From: Candidatus Pacearchaeota archaeon | GTDB lineage: Archaea > Nanobdellota > Nanobdellia > Pacearchaeales > GW2011-AR1 | DNA length: 17,782 nucleotides | Assembly: GCA_018303895.1 (NCBI GenBank) | Contig: JAGVXJ010000014.1 | Span: 1 to 17,782 of the forward strand | Direction: 5' to 3' | Shown here: piece by piece, positions 5,807-12,674 of the stretch | Layout: the number at the start of each line of letters is the position of its first letter | Position numbering within the stretch: the first letter of the stretch is position 1 | Made by a program: the position numbers and the translations under genes | Notes under the pieces: generated by a model | What the model was told of the DNA's origin: nothing | What the model saw: the letters and a program-made list of their open reading frames with translations, nothing else | Databases searched by the model: none

Positions 5807-6772
5807 TTAGTTTTCTAAAACTTTTATTCTTTCTTCAATTTGATTAATTATCTCATTTCCTTTTTTTGAATTCCCTGAAAAAATTAATACTTGTGCAAAT
5901 TCTAAATCTCTTATCATTCGGAATATTTCTACTGCTTTTTCATTTATTTCTCCATAACCCTTTTTTAGTGCCTCAAGTAACTCTTTGTCTTCGAAAAATC
6001 CCTGTCGATGCAGTTTTATAAAATCAAATTCTGGTGAAGATGGTTCTGCAAATTCCACGTCGATTATTCCGGTAATTTGATATTTTTCTTTTTCTTTCTT
6101 AACAAAAATATGCCCAAGCATAAAATCCCCATGAATTAATGTTGGTTTTCCAGTGTATTCTATCTCTTCTTTATTGTTTAGCACAAAAGAGATTATTTTC
6201 AAAATTTGTTCTGAATCAATTTCTTTAAATGAAAACAGTTTTCCGATTTCATAAAAATGTTTTTCAAATTCTTTTCTTAAGAAATCGCTATACTCTGAAG
6301 GCAGTTCTGAATTTTTGAATTTGAAATCAGGTTCTTGTTCTACTTCTCCACCTTCCTTTAGTCTTCCAAATTTTGGCAACTTTATTGAATGTATTTTTCT
6401 TAAAATTTTTCCTATTTCTTCAGTTATTTGAACTTTCTCTTGTTTTGTTAAAGAATCCCAAAGGGTGTCTAATCTAATTCCTTCTACTTTTTCTATGATT
6501 GCAATATCTAAATCTGTTTCTGATTTATCAAAAGAAATTACTTTTGGAACCGGAATTCCTTGATGAGATAATGATTCCAAAACAAAAAGTTCTTTTCGTA
6601 AGTCTAATTCTTTTTTGTTTGTTAAGTTTGAAAACCTTATAATAACTTCATTTGGCTTTTTATCTAATTTAACTAAAAACATTGGATGTGAAAATCCCCC
6701 CTTTGTTGGAGTTATTTCCAGAACTTCTGCATTCAAATTTTTTCTTACAATTTGTTTTATTTTTTGTTCCAT
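5807..6772 (-). CDS. APH/choline-kinase-like phosphotransferase
   Basis: A 321-residue protein of the aminoglycoside phosphotransferase fold. The N-lobe has the loop GGFSHPMFLVKL (25-36) and VIIRF with a basic residue after the ATP loop. The C-lobe has the Brenner-type motif HGDFMLGHI (214-222), with catalytic Asp216, and the metal-binding GIIDVEFA (235-242) with Asp238. The usual asparagine of HGDxxxxN is His221, a variant found in some members. Substrate cannot be read from sequence; family members phosphorylate sugars, choline, antibiotics or other small alcohols. It starts one base after the stop of a HAD phosphatase gene, so a kinase and phosphatase are translated together, suggesting a linked small-molecule phosphorylation/dephosphorylation step. 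Confidence 0.85.
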   Translation of the reverse strand: MEQKIKQIVRKNLNAEVLEITPTKGGFSHPMFLVKLDKKPNEVIIRFSNLTNKKELDLRKELFVLESLSHQGIPVPKVISFDKSETDLDIAIIEKVEGIRLDTLWDSLTKQEKVQITEEIGKILRKIHSIKLPKFGRLKEGGEVEQEPDFKFKNSELPSEYSDFLRKEFEKHFYEIGKLFSFKEIDSEQILKIISFVLNNKEEIEYTGKPTLIHGDFMLGHIFVKKEKEKYQITGIIDVEFAEPSSPEFDFIKLHRQGFFEDKELLEALKKGYGEINEKAVEIFRMIRDLEFAQVLIFSGNSKKGNEIINQIEERIKVLEN

Positions 6773-6773
6773 T

Positions 6774-7439
6774 TTAATTAGATAAAATTATCTTCGATAA
6801 TTCTTCAAGCGAGTTTATTTGAGTGAAATTAATTAGCTCTTGAGGCGTGCCGGAATATTCTCGATTTATCCAAATTCCATTTGGATTAACACTAAACTCT
6901 TGTCCTATTTCTGGAGCAATTGTGACATCTCCTGTTTGGTCTCCAATAAAATAAGCTTTACTAATATTTTCCAGCCCAACTTGACTGACTAATTTTTTTG
7001 CGTCTTCTAATTTAGAAGAACTTTTTACATCTGAAATAGCAACCCTATCTCCAAAATATTTTTCTAACCCAAAATAATTTATCTTTTCCCAAGTATATTC
7101 TGGTTTTGATTTTGTTAATGTTGCAAGAATAATTCCTCTTTGAGAAAGTTCTTCAAGGCAAGGTAAAGTGTCCTTGTACAATCTTGCTTCTTTACTTTCT
7201 AAAGATTCCTTCCAAGTTTTTCCTTGTCCCTTAACATTAAAGAAATCTGATTTAGTGATATTATAAACTTCCATAAATTTACTCCATTTATTGTAGTTTG
7301 CTAAAGCAATATTGTAATCTGTATTAACCCCTAGCTGTTCAGCAGTCCAGACTAATTCTCTAGCCATTCTTTCTCTCGAATCTAAAATGGTTCCATCTAT
7401 GTCGAATACTGCAAGTTTTTTTGTTAGTTTGTTTGTCAT
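6774..7439 (-). CDS. HAD-superfamily phosphatase
   Basis: A 221-residue HAD hydrolase with intact catalytic motifs: VFDIDGTILDS (11-21) with nucleophile Asp13 and Asp15, ILATLTKSK for motif II, a lysine-rich motif III region (SSSKLEDAKK), and YFIGDQTGDV for motif IV. The helical cap between motifs I and II (about 22-85) resembles the phosphoglycolate phosphatase subgroup. The substrate is unknown. It is the first gene of a two-gene unit with an APH-type kinase and is divergent from a TrmB-type regulator. A TATA-like TATATTTA on the minus strand (7481-7488) would put the transcription start near 7460, leaving a leader of about 20 bases that contains an operator-like repeat. Confidence 0.85.
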   Translation of the reverse strand: MTNKLTKKLAVFDIDGTILDSRERMARELVWTAEQLGVNTDYNIALANYNKWSKFMEVYNITKSDFFNVKGQGKTWKESLESKEARLYKDTLPCLEELSQRGIILATLTKSKPEYTWEKINYFGLEKYFGDRVAISDVKSSSKLEDAKKLVSQVGLENISKAYFIGDQTGDVTIAPEIGQEFSVNPNGIWINREYSGTPQELINFTQINSLEELSKIILSN

Positions 7440-7456
7440 TTTTGTTTGTTTTGTAT

Positions 7457-7527
7457 TTACTTAGTAATAATAACATAAAATAAATATATTTAAATATATG
7501 CAACCCTTAATGTGGTTGTATTACTAA
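7457..7527. promoter_or_regulatory. Symmetric divergent promoter with TrmB-type inverted repeat
   Basis: TTAGTAATA (7461-7469) and TATTACTAA (7519-7527) form a 9-bp inverted repeat around axis 7494. The left copy is also half of the palindrome TTACT-T-AGTAA (7457-7467). Between them lie TATA-like boxes for both directions (7481-7488 minus; TTTAAATA 7489-7496 plus) and a smaller repeat, CAACC (7501-7505) with GGTTG (7514-7518). The repeat arms fall near the predicted transcription starts on each side, so one regulator could repress both units. Confidence 0.6.
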
Positions 7528-7528
7528 A

Positions 7529-8152
7529 ATGGAAAAAGAATTATCTGAAGAATTAGGACTTACAAAAAATGAATCTAAAGTGTATGAAGTTCTTGTCAAG
7601 CACGAAAAATTAAGCTCGACGGAAGTCAGTTCAAAAAGCGGGGTTCCTTATGGAAGAATATATCACGTTTTAGATTCGCTGGTAAAAAAAGGTTTGGCAA
7701 CAATTATTCCTGACAAAACCAAAAAATTTTCTTCAACAAATCCAGTTTCATTGATAAAATTAATTGAGGAAAAAGAAAAACTACTAATGCGGGCTAAAGA
7801 GAAAGCTAAAGAGATGGAATTGACTTATGAATCAAGAGAAAAAAATCCAGTTATCGTCGGATTTGGTAGGAAGGCATTTTATGAAATTGCTCGTGAGATG
7901 ATGAAAGCGAAAAAATATTCTTATGCAGTTAAATTTACTGGGGAGTTTAATCCTGAATGGGCTGAAGAATTTAAAAAAGGAAGTGCTCTTGATATGAAAA
8001 CCTTGATTAGAGAGAATGACGAAACAAAAGGGAATATTTCTGATTGGATTAAATATTATAAAAAAATCGGAAAGAAAAATCCATTGAGAGTAATGGAAAA
8101 TAAAATGTTTTTGGAAACTTATAAAAATGCTGAGGAAGTGAAAGAAAAATGA
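7529..8152 (+). CDS. TrmB-family transcriptional regulator, short C-terminal domain
   Basis: A 207-residue protein. Residues 5-75 form the TrmB-type winged helix, with LTKNESKVYEVLVKH, the recognition-helix region GVPYGRIYHVLDSLVKKGLA (38-57) and a wing. A coiled coil follows (about 80-105), as in TrmB dimers. The remainder starts like the TrmB effector domain (ARE..KAKKYSYAVKFTGEF) but stops after VMENKMFLETYKN, where family members usually continue for some 40 residues. The protein is therefore shorter than usual, ending in an ATGA overlap with the phosphoesterase gene. The effector, in TrmB proteins often a sugar, is unknown. It is likely autoregulated through the symmetric repeats upstream and may control the divergent kinase/phosphatase pair. 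Confidence 0.8.
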   Translation: MEKELSEELGLTKNESKVYEVLVKHEKLSSTEVSSKSGVPYGRIYHVLDSLVKKGLATIIPDKTKKFSSTNPVSLIKLIEEKEKLLMRAKEKAKEMELTYESREKNPVIVGFGRKAFYEIAREMMKAKKYSYAVKFTGEFNPEWAEEFKKGSALDMKTLIRENDETKGNISDWIKYYKKIGKKNPLRVMENKMFLETYKNAEEVKEK

Positions 8153-8940
8153 AATTATTAATTGTCGGCGATCCACATGGAGTTTTACCAAAAAGAATTC
8201 CTAATGAAAAATTTGATGCAGTTATTATAACTGGCGATTTGGGAAAAGCTGACGAGGCGAGAAAATTTTATATGAATGGTCTTGAAAGAGAAAGAAAAAA
8301 TCTGCCTGAAATTAAAAAAGATTTGAATTTTTCGAAAAGAGTCTGGAAAGAAATAAGTTCTTCTTCTTTGAAAGTTATTAAATTTTATTCGAAAATTGCT
8401 CCGGTTTATTTAATTCTTGGAAATGTTGCAAATAAAGATTCTTCAGTAAGGGAAGAAGAAAAAAAGTACAAAATAAAACTTCCACATTATATTCCTCTTT
8501 TAAGAAAAATGAAGAATGTGAATATATCTAAAAATGTTTTGAGAAATTTTAACGGAATTAAAATTGGTTTTGTCGAGCATTTTCTGGATGTTTCTTGGGT
8601 GAATGAATTCAAGCCGAAAGATTACAATGAACAGATGAAAAAAGCAAGAAAGCAAACAAAAAAAGCCGAAAAAATTTTGAAACGTTTTGGAAAAGTTGAT
8701 GTTTTAGTTTGTCATGCTCCACCTTATGGAATTTTAGATAAAGTAAATTTTTCTGGTGCACCAAAAAATTGGCAGGGAAAACATGCTGGAAGCAAAGTCG
8801 TTTTGTCGTATATAAAAAAATATCAACCCAAGTATGTTTTTTGCGGGCATATTCATGAGGGAAAAGGCGTTAAGAAATTAGGGAAAACAATTATTCACAA
8901 CGTCGGTTGTTGTGGGGATTATTTGATTAAAAATATCTGA
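8149..8940 (+). CDS. Calcineurin-like metallophosphoesterase
   Basis: A 263-residue protein with the metal-ligand motifs of the calcineurin-like fold: GDPHG (7-11, Asp8 and His10), TGDLG (28-32, Asp30), GN (91-92), CHAPP with His189, and CGHIH (232-236). The usual GNHD/GNHE motif reads GNVA, so the histidine that assists leaving-group protonation in protein phosphatases is Val93; other family members also vary here. A basic helical insertion (about 45-85, and again 150-180) enlarges the protein. It is translationally coupled to the TrmB-type regulator by a 4-base overlap. Substrate could be a phosphodiester or nucleotide. Its stop abuts the stop of the opposing gene with no spacer. Confidence 0.88.
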   Translation: MKLLIVGDPHGVLPKRIPNEKFDAVIITGDLGKADEARKFYMNGLERERKNLPEIKKDLNFSKRVWKEISSSSLKVIKFYSKIAPVYLILGNVANKDSSVREEEKKYKIKLPHYIPLLRKMKNVNISKNVLRNFNGIKIGFVEHFLDVSWVNEFKPKDYNEQMKKARKQTKKAEKILKRFGKVDVLVCHAPPYGILDKVNFSGAPKNWQGKHAGSKVVLSYIKKYQPKYVFCGHIHEGKGVKKLGKTIIHNVGCCGDYLIKNI

Positions 8941-9528
8941 TTAAAATTTTTCAATTTCTCTCCAGAATATTTTTTGTCCTTTTTCTGGTTTTGAAATCAG
9001 GACTTTGCCGTCAGCGTCGGAAAGATAGCCCATTAAATAGTTTGAGAAATTATCCCTTAACTCTGAATTTTCTTTCATGAACCAAGCGCTTAATGAAACA
9101 ATAATTGGTTTGTCCGTTTTTTTCGTATACTCTTTTATTTTTTCTATTTGATGTCTTGCTCTTTCTGGAAGAGTTTCTTCAATTTCAAATTTTTCTTCTT
9201 CACTTAATACAAGTCTTTTATTTATTTTTTTCGCGATTTTCAACGGAACTCCTAAATTAGGCATATCTATACCGACGAGTTTTATTCCTTTGTCTTCGCA
9301 AAATTCAATTAATTCTTTTTGTTTTTCAAAGTCGCTCATTTCAGAAATCCTTTTTTGTTTTTTCAGGCTTTCAAAATCTTCTTTTTCTTCAAGAGCAAAA
9401 TTCTCAAGTTGGTCAATAAGAAAATATTCTGGCTGGAATCTGACTATGAATTCTTTCTGCTTCGAAAAATCGTTCATAAATCCATGGCTGTTCGCGATAA
9501 ATATTAAAGGAAATTTTAATCTTGGCAT
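8941..9528 (-). CDS. Possible TraB/TIKI/ChaN-fold protein
   Basis: 195 residues with the start at 9528; an upstream ATG at 9609 would lie inside the preceding gene, whose stop ends one base before 9528. Not firmly recognised. The layout resembles the TraB/TIKI/EreA superfamily: strand plus SH near the N-terminus (LIFIANSHG, 8-16), PEYFLIDQLE (33-42) like the PDVVAVEL segment, GIKLVGIDMP (81-90), the basic helix PERARHQIEKI (121-131) like the RxxxMAxxI helix, then PIIVSLSAWFM (141-151). In that superfamily these histidine, glutamate and arginine positions build a metal or ester-cleaving site. The assignment comes from pattern only. It forms a minus-strand pair with a zinc-finger protein. Confidence 0.55.
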   Translation of the reverse strand: MPRLKFPLIFIANSHGFMNDFSKQKEFIVRFQPEYFLIDQLENFALEEKEDFESLKKQKRISEMSDFEKQKELIEFCEDKGIKLVGIDMPNLGVPLKIAKKINKRLVLSEEEKFEIEETLPERARHQIEKIKEYTKKTDKPIIVSLSAWFMKENSELRDNFSNYLMGYLSDADGKVLISKPEKGQKIFWREIEKF

Positions 9529-9529
9529 C

Positions 9530-9841
9530 TTAACCCCTTTTTTCTTCTTGACTAAGCGGCTGAATTGTGGGGTTTTTTCCGTGGCTGAAATCAAAATAAC
9601 ATGAAGCACATAAAGCTCTTAATCCCTTCGAATTTGCACCGGTTTTTGGGTCTGGTCCCTCAACTTCTTTGAAATGACATATTCCTTCGCTTAATGCCTT
9701 ATGACAAACGTAACATCGATGTCGTTGGTCTTCGACGACCTGTCTTTTTTGTGGAAGGACAATTTTGACGTCTGTCGTTTTGGTATTTCTTAATAGGTCA
9801 AGATATGTTGAACCTGTAGACACTCTTTTTTCATTAATCAT
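9530..9841 (-). CDS. Treble-clef/HNH-like zinc-binding protein
   Basis: A 103-residue protein with a basic N-terminal arm and a zinc-binding core. CYVC (Cys43, Cys46) and LCASC (Cys78, Cys81) are the likely ligands, with CH at 55-56 and SHG (His87) between and after them. The spacing resembles HNH-type treble clefs (CxxC, then His, then an Asn-containing turn and LCxxC...H), so nuclease or nucleic-acid binding is possible, but key catalytic residues cannot be fixed by eye. A TATA-like TTTATAAAAA on the minus strand (9864-9873) and a GAGAGG just before the ATG support the start. The next gene begins one base after its stop. Confidence 0.65.
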   Translation of the reverse strand: MINEKRVSTGSTYLDLLRNTKTTDVKIVLPQKRQVVEDQRHRCYVCHKALSEGICHFKEVEGPDPKTGANSKGLRALCASCYFDFSHGKNPTIQPLSQEEKRG

Positions 9842-9935
9842 AAACCTCTCACTAAAATTCTTTTTATAAATTTATCTCAACAAAAAGTGTTATTTCGAAG
9901 TGGGAAAGTACTTGGTCATTCAGTTTTGATTAATC

Positions 9936-9942
9936 TTATAAA
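9936..9942 (+). promoter_or_regulatory. TATA-like box of the gatC operon
   Basis: TTATAAA lies 22-28 bases upstream of the gatC ATG with no ribosome site between, implying a leaderless operon mRNA. The nearest alternative box for the next four genes would be inside coding sequence, so this is probably the promoter of all five. Confidence 0.5.
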
Positions 9943-9963
9943 CTTCTTTTTCATCTGGTTTTT

Positions 9964-10236
9964 ATGACTGAAAATTTCCTTTGGCATAAGGTTTCTGATG
10001 AAGAAATTGGCAAAATAAGACTTCAAGCTAAGAAAATAATGGATAATTTTTCTGAAAAACTTAACTCGGCAGATTTAGGAGAAGATATTCTTGCTGAAGT
10101 TAAACCAAATCTCTTTAGACAGGAAAAAAAATCTGAATCTGGAAAGTGTGATGCAGAATTTAGGAAAAAAATATTTGCTAATGCTCCTGAGAAAAATGAA
10201 GATTTTATCCTTGCTGAGAGGGGAAATTGGAAATGA
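9964..10236 (+). CDS. gatC: Asp-tRNA(Asn)/Glu-tRNA(Gln) amidotransferase subunit C
   Basis: A 90-residue protein resembling archaeal GatC, the small belt-like subunit that stabilises the GatA-GatB complex. The N-terminal segment KVSDEEIGKIRLQAKKIMDNF (9-29) is the conserved amphipathic helix, and the C-terminal FRKKIFANAPEKNEDFILAERGNW (66-89) matches the tail that packs against GatA in related archaeal proteins. Placement at the head of an operon with gatA supports the call. gatB, which carries the kinase/amidotransferase step, is absent from the window. The stop overlaps the next start by the ATGA arrangement. Confidence 0.78.
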   Translation: MTENFLWHKVSDEEIGKIRLQAKKIMDNFSEKLNSADLGEDILAEVKPNLFRQEKKSESGKCDAEFRKKIFANAPEKNEDFILAERGNWK

Positions 10237-11084
10237 ATTCAGATAATCTTCTTGTGGTTAATCCAAAACGGGTTGAGAAAATTAGAGCAAATCTTATTTA
10301 TGGTGGAAAAGATAATTTGCATGTTCTTAGCGATTTCGACAAAACTTTAACTCGGGCTTTTGTTGACGGGCAGAAGGCTCACACCGTGATTGCTCAAGTA
10401 AGACAGGGAAATTATCTAACTTCTGATTATTCTTCTCGAGCACATCAACTTTTTGAAAAATATCATCCAATAGAAATAGACCGGAAAATTTCTCCTGAAG
10501 AAAAAAAGAAAAAAATGCACGAATGGTGGAAAATTCATTTTGAACTTTTGGTCGAATGTGGTTTGGATAAAAAAACCATCTCTGAAATTGTTTCGAAAAG
10601 GACTTTGAAATTTCGCGAAGGCTGTTTTGAGTTTTTAGACTTACTTTACAAAAATAAAATTCCTTTAGTAGTTATGTCTGCAGCGATGGGAGATATGATT
10701 TCGGAATATCTTAAACAAGAAAATAAAATGTACTCGAATATAAAACTAATCGCGAATTTTTATGATTGGGATAAAAAAGGGAAAGCAGTTAAGGTCAGAG
10801 AACCGATTATTCATTCAGTAAATAAGGATGAACTAATAATAAAAGATTTTCCTGAAATTTTTAAAGTTGTTAGTAAAAGAAAAAATGTGATTCTTTTAGG
10901 TGATAGTCTTGAAGATCCGGATATGATTACTGGATTTGATTCAGATAATATTCTCAAAATCGGTTTTCTTAACGAAAATGTTTCAGAAAATCTTCCTTAT
11001 TTTAAGGAAAAGTATGATGTTTTAATTCTTAATGATGGAAATATGGATTATGTAAATAAATTGATGGGAGAAATAATAAAATGA
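10233..11084 (+). CDS. Pyrimidine 5'-nucleotidase (UMPH-1/cytosolic 5'-nucleotidase III type)
   Basis: A HAD-superfamily phosphatase of the UMPH-1 family, which dephosphorylates pyrimidine (and in some members 7-methylguanosine) nucleoside monophosphates. With the ATGA-overlap start it has 283 residues, close to the eukaryotic enzymes. Motif I is VLSDFDKTLTR (31-41) with Asp34 and Asp36. The cap holds YHPIEID (77-83) and HEWW (96-99), both characteristic. Motif II is VVMSAAMGDMISEYL (146-160) with Ser149, the motif III lysine is probably Lys198, and motif IV is LLGDSLEDPDM (221-231). The C-terminus keeps LKIGFLN and YDVLILND. An ATG two codons earlier (10227) is possible, but the overlap favours 10233. 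It sits inside the gat operon, an unexpected place. Confidence 0.88.
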   Translation: MNSDNLLVVNPKRVEKIRANLIYGGKDNLHVLSDFDKTLTRAFVDGQKAHTVIAQVRQGNYLTSDYSSRAHQLFEKYHPIEIDRKISPEEKKKKMHEWWKIHFELLVECGLDKKTISEIVSKRTLKFREGCFEFLDLLYKNKIPLVVMSAAMGDMISEYLKQENKMYSNIKLIANFYDWDKKGKAVKVREPIIHSVNKDELIIKDFPEIFKVVSKRKNVILLGDSLEDPDMITGFDSDNILKIGFLNENVSENLPYFKEKYDVLILNDGNMDYVNKLMGEIIK

Positions 11085-12427
11085 CGACGGTTGAAAAATT
11101 AAAAAAATATCTTGAGGAAATTAAAAAAAATGATTCTTCCGGCAAGAAAATAAATTCTTTTTTGGAACTGAAAAATGAAAAAAAACTTTTGGATGAAGCT
11201 AAAAAGATAGATGAGAAAATTAAGTCCGGAAAAGCGGGAAGACTTGCGGGGAAAATTATTGGGGTGAAAGCAAATCTAAACGCAAAAGGATTTCATGCTT
11301 CGTGTGCTTCAAAAGTTTTGGAAAATTATGAATCAACTTATGATTCTACCGTCGTTGAAAAAATAAAAAAAGAAGATGGTTTGATTATTGGGATGTTGAA
11401 TATGGATGAATTTGCTTCTGGTTCTTCTGGTGAAACTTCTGCTTTTGGTCCAACAAGAAATCCTATTAGTCCTGAATTAATTCCAGGTGGTTCGTGTTCT
11501 GGTCCAGCGGCGGCTGTTGCTGCTGATTTTTGTGATATGACTTTAGGAACAGATACTGGTGGAAGCATAAGAAATCCAGCAAGTCATTGCGGAATCGTCG
11601 GTGTTAAGCCAACTTATGGATTGGTTAGCCGTTATGGCTTAATAGATTTAGCGATGAGTTTTGATACAATTGGGCCACTCACAAAAGATGTTTTAAGTTC
11701 AGCTGTTTTTTTGAATATAATCAAAGGAAAAGATGAAAGAGATACGACGACTTTTTCTTCAGTTGATTTTAATTTTAATGAGATTGAAAAAATTCCTAAA
11801 AAATTAAAAGTAGCTATTCTTGATTTAGGAAATCTTGAAGTTAATCCAAAAATTAAAGAAATTTTTGATAAAACAATAAAACTTGTTTCTGAAAAATATG
11901 GTTGGGAAACGGAAGTTGTTAAAGTAAATCATATTGATCTTGCAGTTCAAACTTATTACCCAGTAGTTTATGTTGAATCTTTTTCTGGGACGAGAAAATT
12001 TGATGGCAGAAAATATGGTAAGAAAATTGAAGAAGCAGTTGGACCGGAATTTTTAAGAAGGATTCTTGGTGGTTCGGAAATCAGCAAAGCAGAATATGGT
12101 GGGAGATACTATTTTAATGCTTTGAGAGCAAAAAAAATTATTGAAAAATCTTTTGAGGATGTTCTGAATAAATATGATTGTCTTGTTTGTCCGACGGTGC
12201 CGAGACTTCCACATAAGATTGGTGATTCAATCAGTGTCGAAGAAATGTATTCTTATGATGTTCTAACTTGTCCAGTAAATATTGCAGGGAATTGTGCAAT
12301 CTCTATCCCGATGGGAAAAATTAAAAATATTCCTATTGGTATGCAAGTAATTTGTGGAAAATTTAAAGAAGAAAAGATGTTCCAAATTGCAAGAAGTTTT
12401 GAAAAATCAGGAGTTTTAAATGGATGA
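11081..12427 (+). CDS. gatA: Asp-tRNA(Asn)/Glu-tRNA(Gln) amidotransferase subunit A
   Basis: The glutaminase subunit of the amidotransferase: it hydrolyses glutamine and passes ammonia to GatB for amidation of misacylated tRNA. At 448 residues it is slightly shorter than bacterial GatA. The amidase-signature triad is intact: Lys63 (GVKANLN), cis-Ser138 (GGSCSG) and nucleophile Ser162 (TDTGGSIR). The 24- and 99-residue spacings equal those of Ser154, Ser178 and Lys79 in the Staphylococcus enzyme. The usual GGSSGGS is GGSCSGP, with Cys139 beside the cis-serine. The C-terminal part has CLVCPTVPRLPHKIGD and VLTCPVNIAGNCAISIPMG, which shape the glutamine pocket. It overlaps the nucleotidase gene by 4 bases and the chorismate mutase gene by 8. 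Confidence 0.94.
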   Translation: MTTVEKLKKYLEEIKKNDSSGKKINSFLELKNEKKLLDEAKKIDEKIKSGKAGRLAGKIIGVKANLNAKGFHASCASKVLENYESTYDSTVVEKIKKEDGLIIGMLNMDEFASGSSGETSAFGPTRNPISPELIPGGSCSGPAAAVAADFCDMTLGTDTGGSIRNPASHCGIVGVKPTYGLVSRYGLIDLAMSFDTIGPLTKDVLSSAVFLNIIKGKDERDTTTFSSVDFNFNEIEKIPKKLKVAILDLGNLEVNPKIKEIFDKTIKLVSEKYGWETEVVKVNHIDLAVQTYYPVVYVESFSGTRKFDGRKYGKKIEEAVGPEFLRRILGGSEISKAEYGGRYYFNALRAKKIIEKSFEDVLNKYDCLVCPTVPRLPHKIGDSISVEEMYSYDVLTCPVNIAGNCAISIPMGKIKNIPIGMQVICGKFKEEKMFQIARSFEKSGVLNG

Positions 12428-12674
12428 AAAAATTCTTGATATGAGGCGTAGAATTGATTTAATCGATGACTCTTTGATTTCAACGCTTGAAGAAAGGCTT
12501 GGAATTGTTAATGAACTTATGAAATATAAGATTCAGCAAAATCTTCCAATTGAGGATGTAGAGAGGGAAAGAGAAATAATTAATAAATACAAAGGAAGAA
12601 TAAATCCTGATTTGGCTTATGCTCTTTTTACTATTATTTTTGAAGAATCGAAAAGAGGATTTTCTGGAAGATGA
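12420..12674 (+). CDS. aroQ: Chorismate mutase, AroQ class
   Basis: An 84-residue all-helical protein of the AroQ fold, which converts chorismate to prephenate. Aligned to the E. coli P-protein domain, Arg9, Arg26, Lys37, Asp46, Glu50 and Ser77 match the active-site Arg11, Arg28, Lys39, Asp48, Glu52 and Ser84. The residue matching catalytic Gln88 is Phe81, and the chain ends three residues later. It is therefore shorter than the usual 90-100 residues, and catalysis may be weakened or changed. It overlaps gatA by 8 bases and the DHH gene by 4, so translation is coupled. No other shikimate-pathway gene is visible in the window. Confidence 0.85.
   Translation: MDEKILDMRRRIDLIDDSLISTLEERLGIVNELMKYKIQQNLPIEDVEREREIINKYKGRINPDLAYALFTIIFEESKRGFSGR

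Noticed and set aside
7832..8191. 119-residue minus-strand open frame
   Set aside because: It lies antisense to the TrmB-type regulator, and its Phe/Ile/Ser-rich composition is typical of an antisense shadow of Lys/Glu-rich coding sequence.
9529..9609. 27-residue N-terminal extension of the TraB-like protein
   Set aside because: It is a shifted frame through the end of the zinc-finger gene; the ATG one base after that gene's stop fits the coupled arrangement.
11338..11568. 76-residue minus-strand open frame inside gatA
   Set aside because: Proline- and alanine-rich antisense of the conserved glycine/serine amidase signature; no supporting signal.
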